This document shows positions 1-12,258 of a stretch of DNA of 64,000 bases, piece by piece. Numbering within the stretch: the stretch's first letter is position 1; every line of letters begins with the position of its first letter. The notes beneath the pieces are model-generated. The model did not search any database. It saw only the letters and a list, made by a program, of their open reading frames with translations, and was not told where the DNA came from. Source of the DNA: Purshia tridentata (Eukaryota > Streptophyta > Magnoliopsida > Rosales > Rosaceae); NCBI GenBank assembly GCA_003254885.1, contig QANT01007181.1, forward strand, positions 1 through 64,000, read 5' to 3'. A program made the translations under genes and the position numbers.

Positions 1-3000
1 GGAATATAAAAAAATCAATCAAATATTTAATAAATTACAAGGTATTTTGGGAATAAATAAACTAATAATAATATTAGAAAATAAATAAATATAAACTTTA
101 ATATAGTTGCTGATGTGTACATAGTCAAAGGACTAAATTTAATTTTCAATCTTACATCAGGTTTTATTTAATATCTAATCTTATTGGAGGACTAAAATCT
201 AAAAGCCTCTTAAGTGTTTTGGGGGCAATTAAACAGTGTTCAAAGGCCATGCAGAAAGCAAAAAACCAAAATGCCCGTAGGGGCTTGCCCTACCTTTGCT
301 TCCCTTGAATGTACAACATGGGACCCCCTACCTAGCTCTCTGTTTCTCTCTCTTCTTTCTCTCTCAAGTACTTAAGGTTCGGAAATTCGTGATTGTGTTT
401 GGTTCTAATTTTCTATCTATGTACACTGTACTACTGGTTGCTGCAAAGAAAAATCTATATATAGTTTCTTGGATATATATATATGAAGCCACATTATTGG
501 ATGTTCTACCTTATTCCATCACGACTAGAATGTCAATATACATATTCCATAGAACATGCAATTCTCTCACATTTAATCTTTCATGTGCTAGCCACGCGCG
601 TGATTCCAAGTGTTTAAGATTGGCTAGCCTGAACTGTAGTATGACCTAGACTAGCTAGTCCAACTAAATTTTAATAAATTTCATATAAATTTAACAACCG
701 AACATGTTTCAACTTCTTAATTATGTGTTACTATGAGAGGATTATTGTATATAACAGTTGTAAAAAATTATTTTTTTTGTTAAAAGTAGGCACAGAAGTT
801 CGCTTGCTCAAGTTTTTATTATATTTCTCTTAAACGCATGAAGTTATTAAATCATTACAAATTAGTCCCAACTCAATTAGAGTAGGAGTATATATCCTAA
901 CCTGATTAAAAGATAATGAAAATAACCTGATATTTATACATATTACATATTAGAAACATGTAATCATGTTTAGATAGCACAAATAATAACACTCACACTG
1001 AAGCTCAAATAGGTCAGAAGGTAGATTACAACTGGTAAATACAAACACTGAATCTCACAAATTAGTTACTAATTAGTAGATCAATCACAACTCTATGGCA
1101 AATTAATTTTTTGGTTTTTTTAGTGCAATTTAGAGCCGACAATGGCTACCGGCCAAAAATAAAGAGCCGATAATGGCTGGTTAATTGTAGTCTAACCATT
1201 ACTGAACCCCAGCTTACCTAAAAACAATATAAAATCCATCAGGAAAATCCCAACGTGCTACATGATGTTTTTGGATGGCTAGTGCATTAAAAGCCTTTGA
1301 TGAAACAAGTACGTGGTCCATTGAAAATGGAGCATCCAACTCATTCACCACAATTTTAGTCTTTCGTGAACCGTCTAGGAATATGAAGGAATATATATAT
1401 ATTTATTGTGGCTTATGGGCAAAACGTACTGCCCCCACAAAAGGGGTGGAAGAAAGGGTTTACCACAAGCCCTTAGGAAGGGCATTTCCTAACTAGCCGA
1501 GTCCCTCCCTCGGGGACCAAATGACCATATTTTTTGTCTTTCCGTAAAAGGTTTAGGGTATGCTTGCAATGCACACAAAAGAAGCCCCAAAAATGCCAAC
1601 AAATACAAACTTCTCTTCAGAGTCCAGACCCTCCCAGAGGGAGCATACTGCTCACAACACCTTTCTGTGGTGCTTTGCTTGCTGCCTTCTGCCAATCATA
1701 TTCATTCACTACCAAGAATTTAAAATAATTTAATTCATCAAAATATAAGTTGTAGGGCACATGTTGAGCTTATAAGTTTGCTTGTTCTGCATGCAGAAAT
1801 TCCGGAAATGTCTCACCATTAAAGCCCTGCCCATGTGACCTTTGATAAAACCAAAAACCAAACCATTATCCACATATAGAAGAGCCGTAAGTAAAGACAT
1901 ATTCTCCTCCTAAAATGAGCACCACTAGTATCTCCTGCCTCAGTTGTAAGAGAATTTAATGTTTCCCATGTTCTAAGGCTCAGAAAGCCATCCTCAGAGC
2001 TTCAATGTCAGCATATCCATATGTACATCTTTCCTGCTTCCCCTTTTGTATTCTTTCACGTTCACAATACATACAAGACAGAAAATTCATATTAAGGCAT
2101 CATATATCGTCTTATATATCAGAAATTCATTTGGGGTGAAAACTCACTGAACTCACAGTTCCTCCAATACCCCTAAGACACAAATCACAGACTCCGTAAG
2201 AGCTTGAACAGAGTCTCAGAAACGGTCTATATATGTGGCGGCTGCCCATGTTTTGGCTATAAATATATGGACAAGATATGAAGGTCAGAAATAACGTGGA
2301 GTATAGGCCATCATCGCAACAGAGGCAGAGACCATGATTGCCAATCAACAAACGTTCCTCTCTTTCACTAGATGTTGATCCAATCAATTCATAAACATGT
2401 GAAGGCCATGTTACTCTTGTCTTGGAGCAACCCTAAAGAGACAAAATAGAGAAGGCAGCATTACAGCATCACAACTGTTGATGACATTGGAGCTTACCAG
2501 CCTAATCATCTCAAGAAAACCTGATGTAGGATATGGAGAAAAATAGAGCAACAGATAGCTACCTACATTCTCATTCTGCATAAATGAACGTCACAAGATA
2601 ACTAGATGACATTAATTAAACTATAACGACCTACAATGAAAAATATACAGAATCCTTGATAGTAAGAGACAAAAATAAGCCTGATCTTCAAGGCCCGAGT
2701 ACCCCAGCAGAAGTAATTATTGCTACTCAAGTGACTGCATGCTGCATAATAATACCTAACAATCCTCCATTCTCACACCATATTAATGCTACTTTCATTG
2801 CTGTCCGTTTCTGCTATTTCCAGACTCGGAAAAAAAAAGGGAAAAAACTGCCAGTTCCAGGCTTCCATGTTTGTCAAAGAATGCTATCATCCATTCAATC
2901 TTTGAGTTGAAAACTTATCGCAAAACTCTTACACTCATTTAACTCGCAGAAGATTGGACAATTAAAATAATTAAGATGAAATTAGCAAAGAAAACCGAGT

Positions 3001-3347
3001 GTCACATTCAAGTCATATCTCAAGTAGCTTCTGATAGTTCAACATAAAAAATGGACCGATTGAAATATACATACATATATGCACATAATACATATGCATA
3101 AGAACATTCATACATGTTTTTACACTCATATACGTCTGGGCACACAAACTTCTAACTCTTGTTTCATGATATGCTTTGCAGCAACCCATTGTCGCTCCTA
3201 TTCTAACTTCAGTTAGCCCTAAAAGAGATAGACTTAAACATATTGGAGAGCTCCCATTGTGATAATGCACATGTTTACATCAATAATCATTATTACGTCT
3301 TCCATGATTTAAACTGATGACAAAACTTGAATGATACTCTACAATGA
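1..3347. other. Intergenic region, probable TAF14 3' flank
   Basis: No gene can be supported with confidence here. The stretch is AT-rich, with short (TA)n runs near 469-485 and 1389-1404. The part just below 3348 is probably the 3' untranslated region of the minus-strand YEATS gene. Two possible minus-strand exons at 2498-2575 and 2127-2432 are listed separately. The open frames on the plus strand before 1740 show no recognisable motif. Confidence 0.5.
2127..2575 (-). other. Two candidate minus-strand exons of unknown identity
   Basis: Segment 2498-2575 has an upstream TTTATGCAG acceptor and a downstream GTAAGC donor. Segment 2432 down to 2127 has a CTCTTTAG acceptor. Read in one frame, the two stay open for 26 and 101 codons and end in TGA at 2127-2129. 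No domain is recognised. They lie downstream of the TAF14-like stop codon, so they could be spliced 3'UTR exons, an alternative C-terminus or the remains of another gene. A chance open frame is possible at this length. Confidence 0.25.
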
Positions 3348-6300
3348 TCATGTATATTCATATCCAGAGGGTGGTTTGGACAGCTGAGGCAGCCCATCCA
3401 TCATGCTCAGTTTTCTTCTCACGTTAACAATGTGAGCTTGCACCTATCAAGTTGAGACAATGTCAACACGTTATTCTCCCAAAAGTTCCCAGTATAGGAG
3501 AGTCTGCTGTCAGACCATTCAAGCAGGTACAAATGAAATAGCAAAACAAGGCGCAAGAATTGATATGGAGAACAGTACATACAATGAGGCATAGCCACAA
3601 GTGAAACCCAAGCCCATACATAAACAGCAAGTTACAAGATAAAACTCAATCAGATGCATTCAAGATAGTGCAGGACAGATAGATGTCCAGCCATACCCGA
3701 CATTAACTTGTTAGACTTTACCACAATTGAGAGACCCACCCCAGATACATACAGCACAAGGGAAGAGAACTAGATCATTACAACCAGCCAAATAATTGAA
3801 GATAGTAATAACAGATTATGTCAATTAAGTAATCCTAGACAGCAGTACCCAAAAAACTACCACAATTAGCATGATTAGGCAGCTCTTACATTAAAAGAGT
3901 ATTCGTATTCCCAACAAGTATAAAGGGGGTGGGGGAGGAAATAAATTAAGAATATGCTAGTTCCAAACTATTATTATTTGAGTAATGCTATTTGTACCAA
4001 CTTATCTACTCTATTTAGCAGACCACATTATGTGGCAGCTGATTTGTACAGTCATTGAATGTAGCCTGCTATATTTTTTAAATTACATTTTCTGAATTGA
4101 AATCTGTTAACGAGTAATCTTTTTTCTCTAACCTTTCATCTTCTTTCTTTTACCCTCTCTCCTCTCCAATTCACTCATTTCCCCCGTCAAAAAAAAACTT
4201 CCTCTGTATTTTACCTCTCTTCTTTTTCATGCCTTCCCTTTAATAGATGCATTTTGCCATTTTTGATTCATATGTTTTGCTATTTGTTCATAGCGCCTGC
4301 AACTAATGACTGTTAGTGATTTTTCTTGTGGGGCTTTTCTTTGAGCATCTCAGACATTGAACCAGCTTTAAACTTCTTCATGTAACTTTGTAAAAATCTT
4401 TTTCAACATCAGACTAATCTCCAAAGTAGCCACACCTATAATATTCACTGGTTTCTACATCCAAGCAAACATACTCTCTCTCTAGAATCTTTATGGTTCT
4501 TATCTTTACTTTTTTCAATTCTACATTCTTTGTGGTTACTTAACAAAACCAGTCAAGATTGAATACAACCCAAAGGTTCGATTTCTTTTGCTTTCTATAA
4601 TTCTAAAGGTTCAATTTTACTATGATTATTGAAGCTCTTAGCTGCTGCAGAAAATTGGTTTTATTTTATTTTTTAATTCATGCTCCAAGATCAACCACCA
4701 AAGAGCTAGAAACTTTTTTCCGGATTGAAACCAAATTGCATACAATCCCAAATTTGGATTGATTGGATTTTGTATGATTAGATATGTGAGTTTATGGCTG
4801 ATTTGGGTGGATGAAGAACAAGGTTGGTGAGGAAGGAAAGCCAGGATAAGGTAAAATGCACATTGGAAGCTTTTTGTTGATGGGGAAACAGATAAATCGG
4901 AGAGAAGAAAGGGTAAAAGGAAGAAGATGAAAAGTTATAGGAAACAATATTAATGGTTAACAGATTTATATTCATAAAGTATATATAAAAAGAAACATAA
5001 TATAGCTGGCTACATTAAATGATTGTACACTTCAGCTAAATGTGATCAGATAAGGTGATCCAAATAGCATTACTCTTAGTATTTTGAAATCCACAAACGG
5101 AAGAGATAGAAATCAATTCTAACCTCTTGACGAGCTGCTGCAAGTTTTAAGAGCTCATCTGCCTCTGAAAAATTCAAGAACCACTGACTATGGGGATGAT
5201 CTTTTGTGTCTCCTCGTTCCTTTTCATTCATGTGATCAATCAATACTGCAGAAATCCACATTGGAAGTTTTAAAATGGATTGTATGAAGTAAAGGTTCAA
5301 AAACCATCAAATCAAGATCTTGACCAGGATTAGGCAAGTTAAAGCCAGCAGGTAAACGGGGCACTATGACAGCTGGATGGTTCTGCACACGAGCCAAAAA
5401 GGCCTCTGAAGGATCAGGGAAAACTATTTCATTATAAGATTCCACAACAACAGGTTTCTTGGCCGACTGGGGTCCAGATTCATCTTCAGTATACAACTTC
5501 AAATGGTGATACCTGCAAATGACATGACCTCCAACAATTATTGATCTGCGTTGTGGGCCTTTCAAACAATGAAATCAATATAAGAATACACAACGCACAA
5601 GTCTATCTGTTTCTCACAGACATCACTGTGGAAGAACAGACTGATGGCAATTTCGAATTCACCCCAACCACATTCTGTTAACTCAAATGGAGCCGATTCA
5701 ACCACTCTTGTAGGGTTATTGAAACTAGGATGCAATTGAAATACAACTCGCTTTATCACTACCCCAAGGTCCTCATTTGATGCCCCACGAACATAAACCG
5801 TCCACTTATGGGACTGAGACCTAATTAAGGGAAAACATTAGTGGAAGAGATACAAAAGGCAGTAAAGAGAACCCTATCAAAAGAAAGTACTTACTCACTG
5901 GCCTTCCTACCGAGATAGAATGCGATTGTCCCATATACTATTGGCACACAAATATCAACATCTTTAAGTCTCCTGATTGAGCTCTATGACAACCCAAATG
6001 AAGAGACATCATAAATGGTATGCAACAATATACATTGAAAAGTAGGGTAATGAGGCAATAGGAACATGGAACCTCAGACCTTAAAAAGTAGCATTCAACT
6101 GTATGGAACCGACTAATGCATAAATAGTAATGGTGCGTTTGGATGAGGAAGTTTGGAAGTGCTAGCCAATTTCAAACAATATGATTTTAAAAAATTTAAA
6201 GTCATAGAATTTTACAAATTTCTTGTTTGGCTACTATATTAAGTATGATGGAATTCAAAGCGATAAGCATGGTGGTGATAGTGGTGATAGTGGTGAAGGT

Positions 6301-6821
6301 GGGCTGGTGGAAGTGACAATAAAAGCGGGGATGGTAGGTGTGTTTATTTTCTTAAAATCTCATTATCTTGTAATTTTGGAAATTACTCCTATTTCGCTGG
6401 AATGTGAAGTTGGAATGTATGACTTCCAATTCCACTTTCTTTCCCACACAAAATTTCAAGTTTAATTCTTCCACCCAAACACACTGTTAGCATCATCCCG
6501 TTACTTACTCAAATTCAATAAACTAAAAAGCAGCGAAATACAAAATAAACTGCAAAAGAATACACTTTTGTGCACAAAATGAAAAGTTCAAAGCCTTCAG
6601 ACTATTATTTGTCGTTCCCTAAAAACCCACAAAAATTATTGAGCAACCAAAACAAAAAAAAAATTAATAAATACAAATAAAAGAAGAATAAGAGCGTAAG
6701 AATATACTACCTTCTTGTCGTTATCTTCAGCAGGCTTGGAACTTCGAATTGGCTGTGGCAGTTGGGCAGCGCCACCGTCCTCGGGCTGAGGCTGAGTTTC
6801 ACCTACTTTTCTTGCTGACAT
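3348..6821 (-). CDS. TAF14: YEATS-domain protein, TAF14/GAS41 type
   Basis: Six coding exons: 6821-6711, 5983-5895, 5820-5599, 5512-5325, 5245-5124 and 3443-3348, giving 275 residues. The YEATS domain starts near residue 42 and shows [37 protein letters not shown] and FFHSD; YHHLKLY follows at an exon joint. The C-terminal part ([15 protein letters not shown], then [16 protein letters not shown]) looks like the family's coiled coil. GAS41/TAF14 proteins read acetylated or crotonylated histone H3 and belong to NuA4 and SWR1 complexes in the nucleus. The start is the ATG at 6821; a further in-frame TTG lies upstream but is unlikely in a plant. Arabidopsis TAF14/TAF14B are of similar length. The last intron (1.68 kb) carries a long-inverted-repeat transposon and intron 1 another inverted-repeat element. 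Which of the two paralogues this matches rests on gene order. Confidence 0.93.
3980..5075. mobile_element. Mutator-like non-autonomous element with long inverted repeats
   Basis: The ends are inverted copies beginning GAGTAATGCTATTTG. Similarity between 3980 onward and the reverse complement of 5075 backward continues for about 240-260 bp, with shared blocks such as AATGTAGCC, AATCTGTTAAC and CTCTCC. A 9-bp direct repeat flanks it, TTATTATTT at 3971-3979 and TTAGTATTT at 5076-5084 (8 of 9 match), as expected for Mutator-like elements. The middle of about 600 bp has no transposase frame, so it would need help to move. It sits in the last intron of the TAF14-like gene. The imperfect arms suggest it is not very recent. 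Confidence 0.8.
6132..6485. mobile_element. Short inverted-repeat (MITE-like) element
   Basis: It starts GGTGCGTTTGGATGAGGAA and its other end, reversed, reads AGTGTGTTTGGGTGGAAGAA, so the ends are imperfect inverted repeats of about 20 bp. Further pairing inside includes GAAATTTTG-like and TTCCAATTCC-like blocks. No clean target duplication is visible, so the superfamily (hAT or PIF) is open. It lies in intron 1 of the TAF14-like gene. Confidence 0.4.
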
Positions 6822-8110
6822 TGTGAGCAAAAATTCAAGCTTTTCGTCTTTTCAATTCAAACAAAGCAGTGCAAACGCAGAGTTCGTTGCAAAAAGTACG
6901 TAAGTGTTTCGTTTGTGAATTCGTAGTACACAACTTAGGTTTCAAAAATGGCGAATTGGAGGAATAAGGAGGATTAGGGTTTTAGTTCGTTTTGTTGTTC
7001 GGTTAAAAAAAGGCGCTTTTTTTCCCTGCAAAAAACAAATACTAAATTTTGCGGGAACCGGCAAATGAAATGCATAATGTAAGATTACGAGAAAAAAAAG
7101 GGTTAAAAGGTAATATTTTTGTTGGATAACGTTTTTTTATTCGAAAGTGATAAAACTTGAAAGGTAGATTACGAAAAATTATTATACGTAACTGTAATGC
7201 CCGTAAAATATTATTGATTTACCTTAAATTATGATGAATGCATAATTATTAATATTTAAATTTTAAATTTTAAATAAATTTAAGATTATGCACGCATTTA
7301 TGGAAAAAAACAGATTGTGCACGTATTTTAATTTGAATAAATTGATGATAGATAACATAACACACAATAATTTTTATTTCAAAAAAAGGGAATGACAACT
7401 TGACAAGTTACAAACAATTCCTAGTATACTACACACAGAATCAGCAGCAAATGCCCCACTACACAAGGCCACGGTCCGTGGTCCTTTCTTCAGAAAAGGA
7501 ACAGAGGCAATGGCCCACTAAACAATTTCATAATATTTGTGTATAAAAAAATTCATAAAATTTGTCTTCGTTTAATTCATGGAAGGGAGAGGGGAAAGAT
7601 CACGGAAGATGAGAGTAAAATAATCTATTAGCAGAGTTGAAAGCCCCCACCAATTTACACCAATATAAAACTTGTGATCCAAGAACTGAAACCCAATATT
7701 TTTGGACTTGGTATAGTTTCAAGTTTCAATGATAGAGCCCGTATCTCCACACCCAAATGCTTCATATAAAATATTTCTTGTTAAAATATAGGAAGAAAAA
7801 ATGCAGCACTAAGGCATAATATTCAGATCAGAGCCTTTACATTTGAGCCAAGCGATTAACACCGAGATTGGATTCCAATTAATATTTGAATTTCTAGGTT
7901 CGGTTCATCAACAGCATAAATGCAGAGAACTAGATAATAGGGGTTCAGGGGGCTCTCTCTTCACAATGTTACAATTGAAATAAAGGATCGCAGACACACT
8001 CTGTCATCCAGAGTCGCTCATTCCAAGATCATACATTGACAGTCAGGTGGGCTTGAACCAAACTGAGTTGCAAAGCAAGCCACTAGCCAGTACAAAAGCT
8101 AGCCTAAAAA
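6822..8110. other. Spacer between the TAF14-like and coiled-coil genes
   Basis: The first 150 bp, containing GTTTCGTTTG and a poly-T tract near 7018, should hold the TAF14-like promoter and 5' leader. The rest is AT-rich, and about 7800-8110 is probably the 3'UTR of the coiled-coil gene. No open frame with recognisable content was found on either strand. Confidence 0.5.
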
Positions 8111-9809
8111 TTAGATGTTCGAACCCCTCAAAGCCATCACCTTGCATTGTTCATTCATGGCCAGAAGTTGGGCCTCTTTCTTGTCAAGAAGAGCACTCAG
8201 CCGCACATTTTCTTCCATGAGTTTCTGAACTTCTACCTCTTTCTGCGTTTTCTCACCCTCTAACTGTGTTGTTTTTGCTACTAGCCTGTTTCAAAGCAAC
8301 TTCAGATAAGTAACACAACAAAACGTTTCTGGCTCAGATAGATGCTTGTTAGAAAGGTATGAGATTGGACTACCACACCAGCATAAGCATATGCCGACTG
8401 CTGCTAAAAAACATAAGTGCATGTGCACGAGTGTTCACATGCTCAGAAGAACAGTGACAGTTTCACGTTTCTAGAAGAACAAGATTCTCAATAAAATGTA
8501 AAACAATAAAGAGAACCAAAACAATATGTTCTGATCGAAACATATTTTAGTAATAAAAATCACATGAAACAATTTATAATAAAAATTCAAATCCACTATC
8601 CAAATGCAACCTAAGAGAACCAACCTTAAAACACACTTATCTCTTGACCACCTATAAATCACTGTATGACCATGTTTTTATATGAAAATCAATACCTAAA
8701 TAGATCAAATTAACAACTTCTAAATCAGTGCTTCGATATTGGTTCATACTTGATATGCCTCCCAGCAAGATACAAACATTACAATGCCTAGCAAAGCACT
8801 CAATCCAATGACAAGATGCAAGAAACAGTAAAACAAGGGAAGGAAAGAATAGCAGAGAATATTGGATAACCAACCAAATGATAGAAGGGCAAACATTTGA
8901 TAATCGACTACAATGAAGATTTCTTAAACCAAGAACAAAACATACTGACCGCTCAAACAGCCTCTCAATAGTTTGAAACTGCTTCTCTGACGAGAGCAGT
9001 GTTTCTCGCACAGTGATGAGACTGCTGACATATGATTTTAGAGACTCAAAGTCCCGCTTCACACGACAAAGTTCCTGTTCATTTTCTGCAGCTCTCTGCC
9101 GCTGTCTAGATGTTTCTTCAACCAAATCCTCAACTCTCTGCCGCATTTCATTTAGAATACCATTCGTACCTAAAGCAAACTGCTCCATCTCCTCTAATTT
9201 CAAAGACATGTTCTCAATTTGGATTGACTTTTTCTTAATTTCTTCCCGGCCAAAAGTTACCTTCTCCTTCTCAATTTCAGTTTCAGATTCTGCCAGTAAG
9301 ACTCTCTTGACAAGAGCTTCCATTACATCTGTAATCATCTGCACAGATTTGAGAATTTCACCAATATAGGCTGCATCTTGTTCATCCAGAGAACCATGTT
9401 GCTCAATAATCCCAATCAAAGTCTCTTCATCTGGACTATTAAAGGAAGAAAGATCAACATTCCTAGACCAACCAGACAATGGTGTACCATTTTTATCAAC
9501 AAGCCCTACCCCTTCTAATTGTTTGATGCCACAAGATGTATGGGCTAAATGAGGAACAGCCATTAGCCTTGCTTTTGATTTCAAGTATGTTAACAAGGTT
9601 CCAGTAGTTTTAACTCTCCTCCAAAGAACCTCTAGTTCCTTTTTCGAATCTTCCTCAGATCCCTCTATACAAGCCTTTACTTCCATAAGCTTTTTTTGCA
9701 ATATATCCACTTGGGATTGGCGCTGTTCCATCTCCTGCTTCCACACTTCATGTGTTTGGCTCAGCTGAGACTTCAAGGTTGACAAGTCAACATCTTCCTC
9801 AGCTGCCAT
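8111..9809 (-). CDS. Coiled-coil protein, At2g17990-like
   Basis: Two coding exons, 9809-8950 and 8285-8111, joined through a CG|G codon, give 344 residues. The sequence is highly charged with heptad-like stretches: residues about 10-75 (QSQVDILQKKLMEV), about 160-275 (EIEKEKVTFGREEIKKK, EEMEQFALG, RQRQRAAENEQEL) and the C-terminus (KTQKEVEVQKLMEENVRL). Between the first two lies a less charged patch with PHLAHTSCG and GTPLSGWSRNV that may be a small fold. No signal peptide or membrane segment is visible. Reading on past 8950 gives a hydrophobic tail, which is intron sequence. The Arabidopsis counterpart by order and length is annotated, as I recall, as a polyamine-modulated factor 1-binding protein, a name based on weak coiled-coil similarity. 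Its function is unknown. Confidence 0.85.
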
Positions 9810-9812
9810 CCC

Positions 9813-10819
9813 CTGTCCAAAACGAACATGAAAACTTTGAAATACACTTCAACATAAGGCACAACTCCCATTAGGTCTTTTGAAGGAATAACACACTAAG
9901 AAGCTTAAACAAAATTATAAGCAGCAAGGTGCCTACTAACTCAAATAAGCTTCGTAAGGTAAAAATCACGGGAAGTTTAATAGTATATTTCAAGTTTCCA
10001 TCTGGCAATATGAGGCGTATTTTTCTGGCAAATCAAAATACTTTGAGTTTATGCATATTAAACATTCACCACTCCAACTCGAAAAAAGGTTTAAACTTAA
10101 TTTCAGATTCTAGTGCTCCAGAGCTGGGATTTCTGCATGATGTAAAGCAGTAAAATTCAAGCCGTGTTGGTAAGCTCACACTCTCATACAAAGATAACAA
10201 TATGTTTCTAGATACAGTAAAGGAGACTTGAAGGATGAATAGAGCTACATCCATGACCTCAAAAATAAATGTTAACGTGCATAATAAATATGATATTTCA
10301 TCAATAGAAGAAGAAATGGGTGATCATGACCGTGGTTCTTTTCAGTGTTTTCCTGAAAGGCTACACAAATTTATGAATAGCCATTAGAATTTTATCCACA
10401 AACCCACCACCACTCAAATATGCATTCAGATAAAACCGCAAAGTAAAGAAGATCCAACATGTGAATCATAACCTAAAGCTATTTCCAGCTCAAAAAATTT
10501 TAATTTCTGACAAATAGAAAACGGAATATTGATATAACAACTTAGATTACCAAAAATCAATAGAAATATTTTGTCACAATGAACAAATAACACCCTACTT
10601 ATCACATTGAAACGATAACCCCGTAAATTTGGCTTTATTGCTCATCAAACTACTTGCATATATAATCACAATCCGATCTTAATTAAAACCTAAACATAAA
10701 ACAAAGGGAAACTTGAAAATGCACAACAACAACAAAATCAAGAAAACACGATAGCATCAGACGCACCAAAAGAACCAAACGATGATAAAAACAAAATGGA
10801 GATAAAGATGAAAATGAAC
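9813..10819 (-). other. Probable 5'UTR intron of the coiled-coil gene
   Basis: On the minus strand the sequence CTTCAAAG|GTTCATTT at 10820/10819 is a good donor. TTTGGACAG|GGG just before the ATG at 9809 is a good acceptor. This implies a non-coding first exon above 10820, containing AAACCCTAAATTAAATCC, a common plant 5' leader type, and an intron of about 1 kb before the start codon. The interval has no supported coding sequence. Confidence 0.55.
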
Positions 10820-11154
10820 CTTTGAAGGAAAGGGATTTAATTTAGGGTTTGAGTCGAGCAGCTGATGGGTGGGTGAGTGGTTGCTGGTGGCGTCTTCGTC
10901 TTCGTCCAGCACACCGTTTTCTTTGGTGAGAAAGGATCCAATGGTTTTAACGAGAAAGAATGTTGAGAGAGAAAGGGCAGCTGTGCAGCTTCTTTTTTGT
11001 CTGCCCTTCCTTTTTTGTTCTTTACTTTTTCTTTTTTCTTTTTGTTTTCAAAAATAAAAACTTTAAATTTAATTAACAACATGACTTTTTTTGAGAAAAG
11101 GATTAACAACATGAATAGTCAGACCAAAACAATGTTTTAAAGGACAATGAGGAT

Positions 11155-11405
11155 TTAATAACCATTGGCCAAAAAAAAAAAAGGATTTAATAATAAAAAC
11201 AAAAACCATCCTCTCTAAATAGTAAATAGATCTTTTTTGTTCTCACTCTCTAAATTAAATAGGTTTAATTTAATTATTAATAACCATTGGCCAAAAAAAA
11301 AAAGGATTTAATAATAAAAACAAAACCATCCTCTCTAAATAGTAAATAGATCTTTTTTGCTCTCACTCTCTAAATTAAATAGGTTTAATTTAATTCTTAA
11401 TAACT
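11155..11405. repeat. Tandem duplication, 122-bp unit, two copies
   Basis: The block TAACCATTGGCC + poly-A + GGATTTAATAATAAAAAC ... AATAGGTTTAATTTAATT occurs at 11159 and again at 11281, a spacing of 122 bp, with only a few differences and an A-run length change. It lies between the coiled-coil and GH9 genes. Its ends show no transposon signature. Confidence 0.85.
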
Positions 11406-12258
11406 ATGGTGGTTTAAGTGGTCCTTGACTTCTTCAGTACCAATCTCCAAAAGATTAGAAAAAAAACAAAAGTAAGGTTTTTAGAAATGACTTATATGAG
11501 GTCATTGAACTCTTTTTCATGAAATGTTATTGAGCTTTTATAGTGGATATTGGAATAATGATATTGAATTATTACATCATAAGCAAAGTTTTTTTTATGT
11601 CACATCAAAAGTTTAGTACTTCATAAGATAAAGGATATGGTGGACTCAAAATAATTGTTAGCAAATCATTATATTTCATTTATACCAACATATAATTAGC
11701 TAAAACTTGATCACATGAACAAATTTTGAAAATTTTGTGAGACATTTTAGATACCTTTAAAATGAATTCTTCTCCAACATACTTTTATAAGAGAAAAAAT
11801 TGCATTTCATAGTGTAGATAAAACTTTTAGTGGACACAAACCTTTCTTTACAAGTAAACTTATAAGTTGACTAAAGGGTTGATGAGATAACAATGAATCA
11901 ATGATGGCCCTTGGAAGCCCTCGTATCCCTTGAACTTAAGCTGCATGTAATCTAGTGTTTGGATCATTTTAAAAGAACAGCAGAACCCAGCATTTCAAAA
12001 AGACCACCTATATTACATGGAGTCCACTTAACAGCAATGAAAAATCAAGTTATGGAAAGTCATATTTATACTTCCAGGAAAAATTGGCAGAATCCATTCT
12101 GGTGTTTCTAGCTAAAACCAGCATGAGTGATCAAAACAACTCTACTCTCTACCTGAAGCACTACAAAGACTGGTAGAAGCTATAGGCAAGCACACAGAAA
12201 ATGCTATAAATTTTCTACATATGATACAAAAAGGATAAAGTTATATGGGAATGCTCTT
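11406..12258. other. Spacer downstream of the GH9 gene
   Basis: AT-rich sequence with no coding signal. The part from about 11900 to 12258 is probably the minus-strand GH9 gene's 3'UTR. Confidence 0.45.

Noticed and set aside
1275-1728. Opposed open frames near 1.3-1.7 kb
   Set aside because: No motif, no splice context and low-complexity translations; chance frames are more likely.
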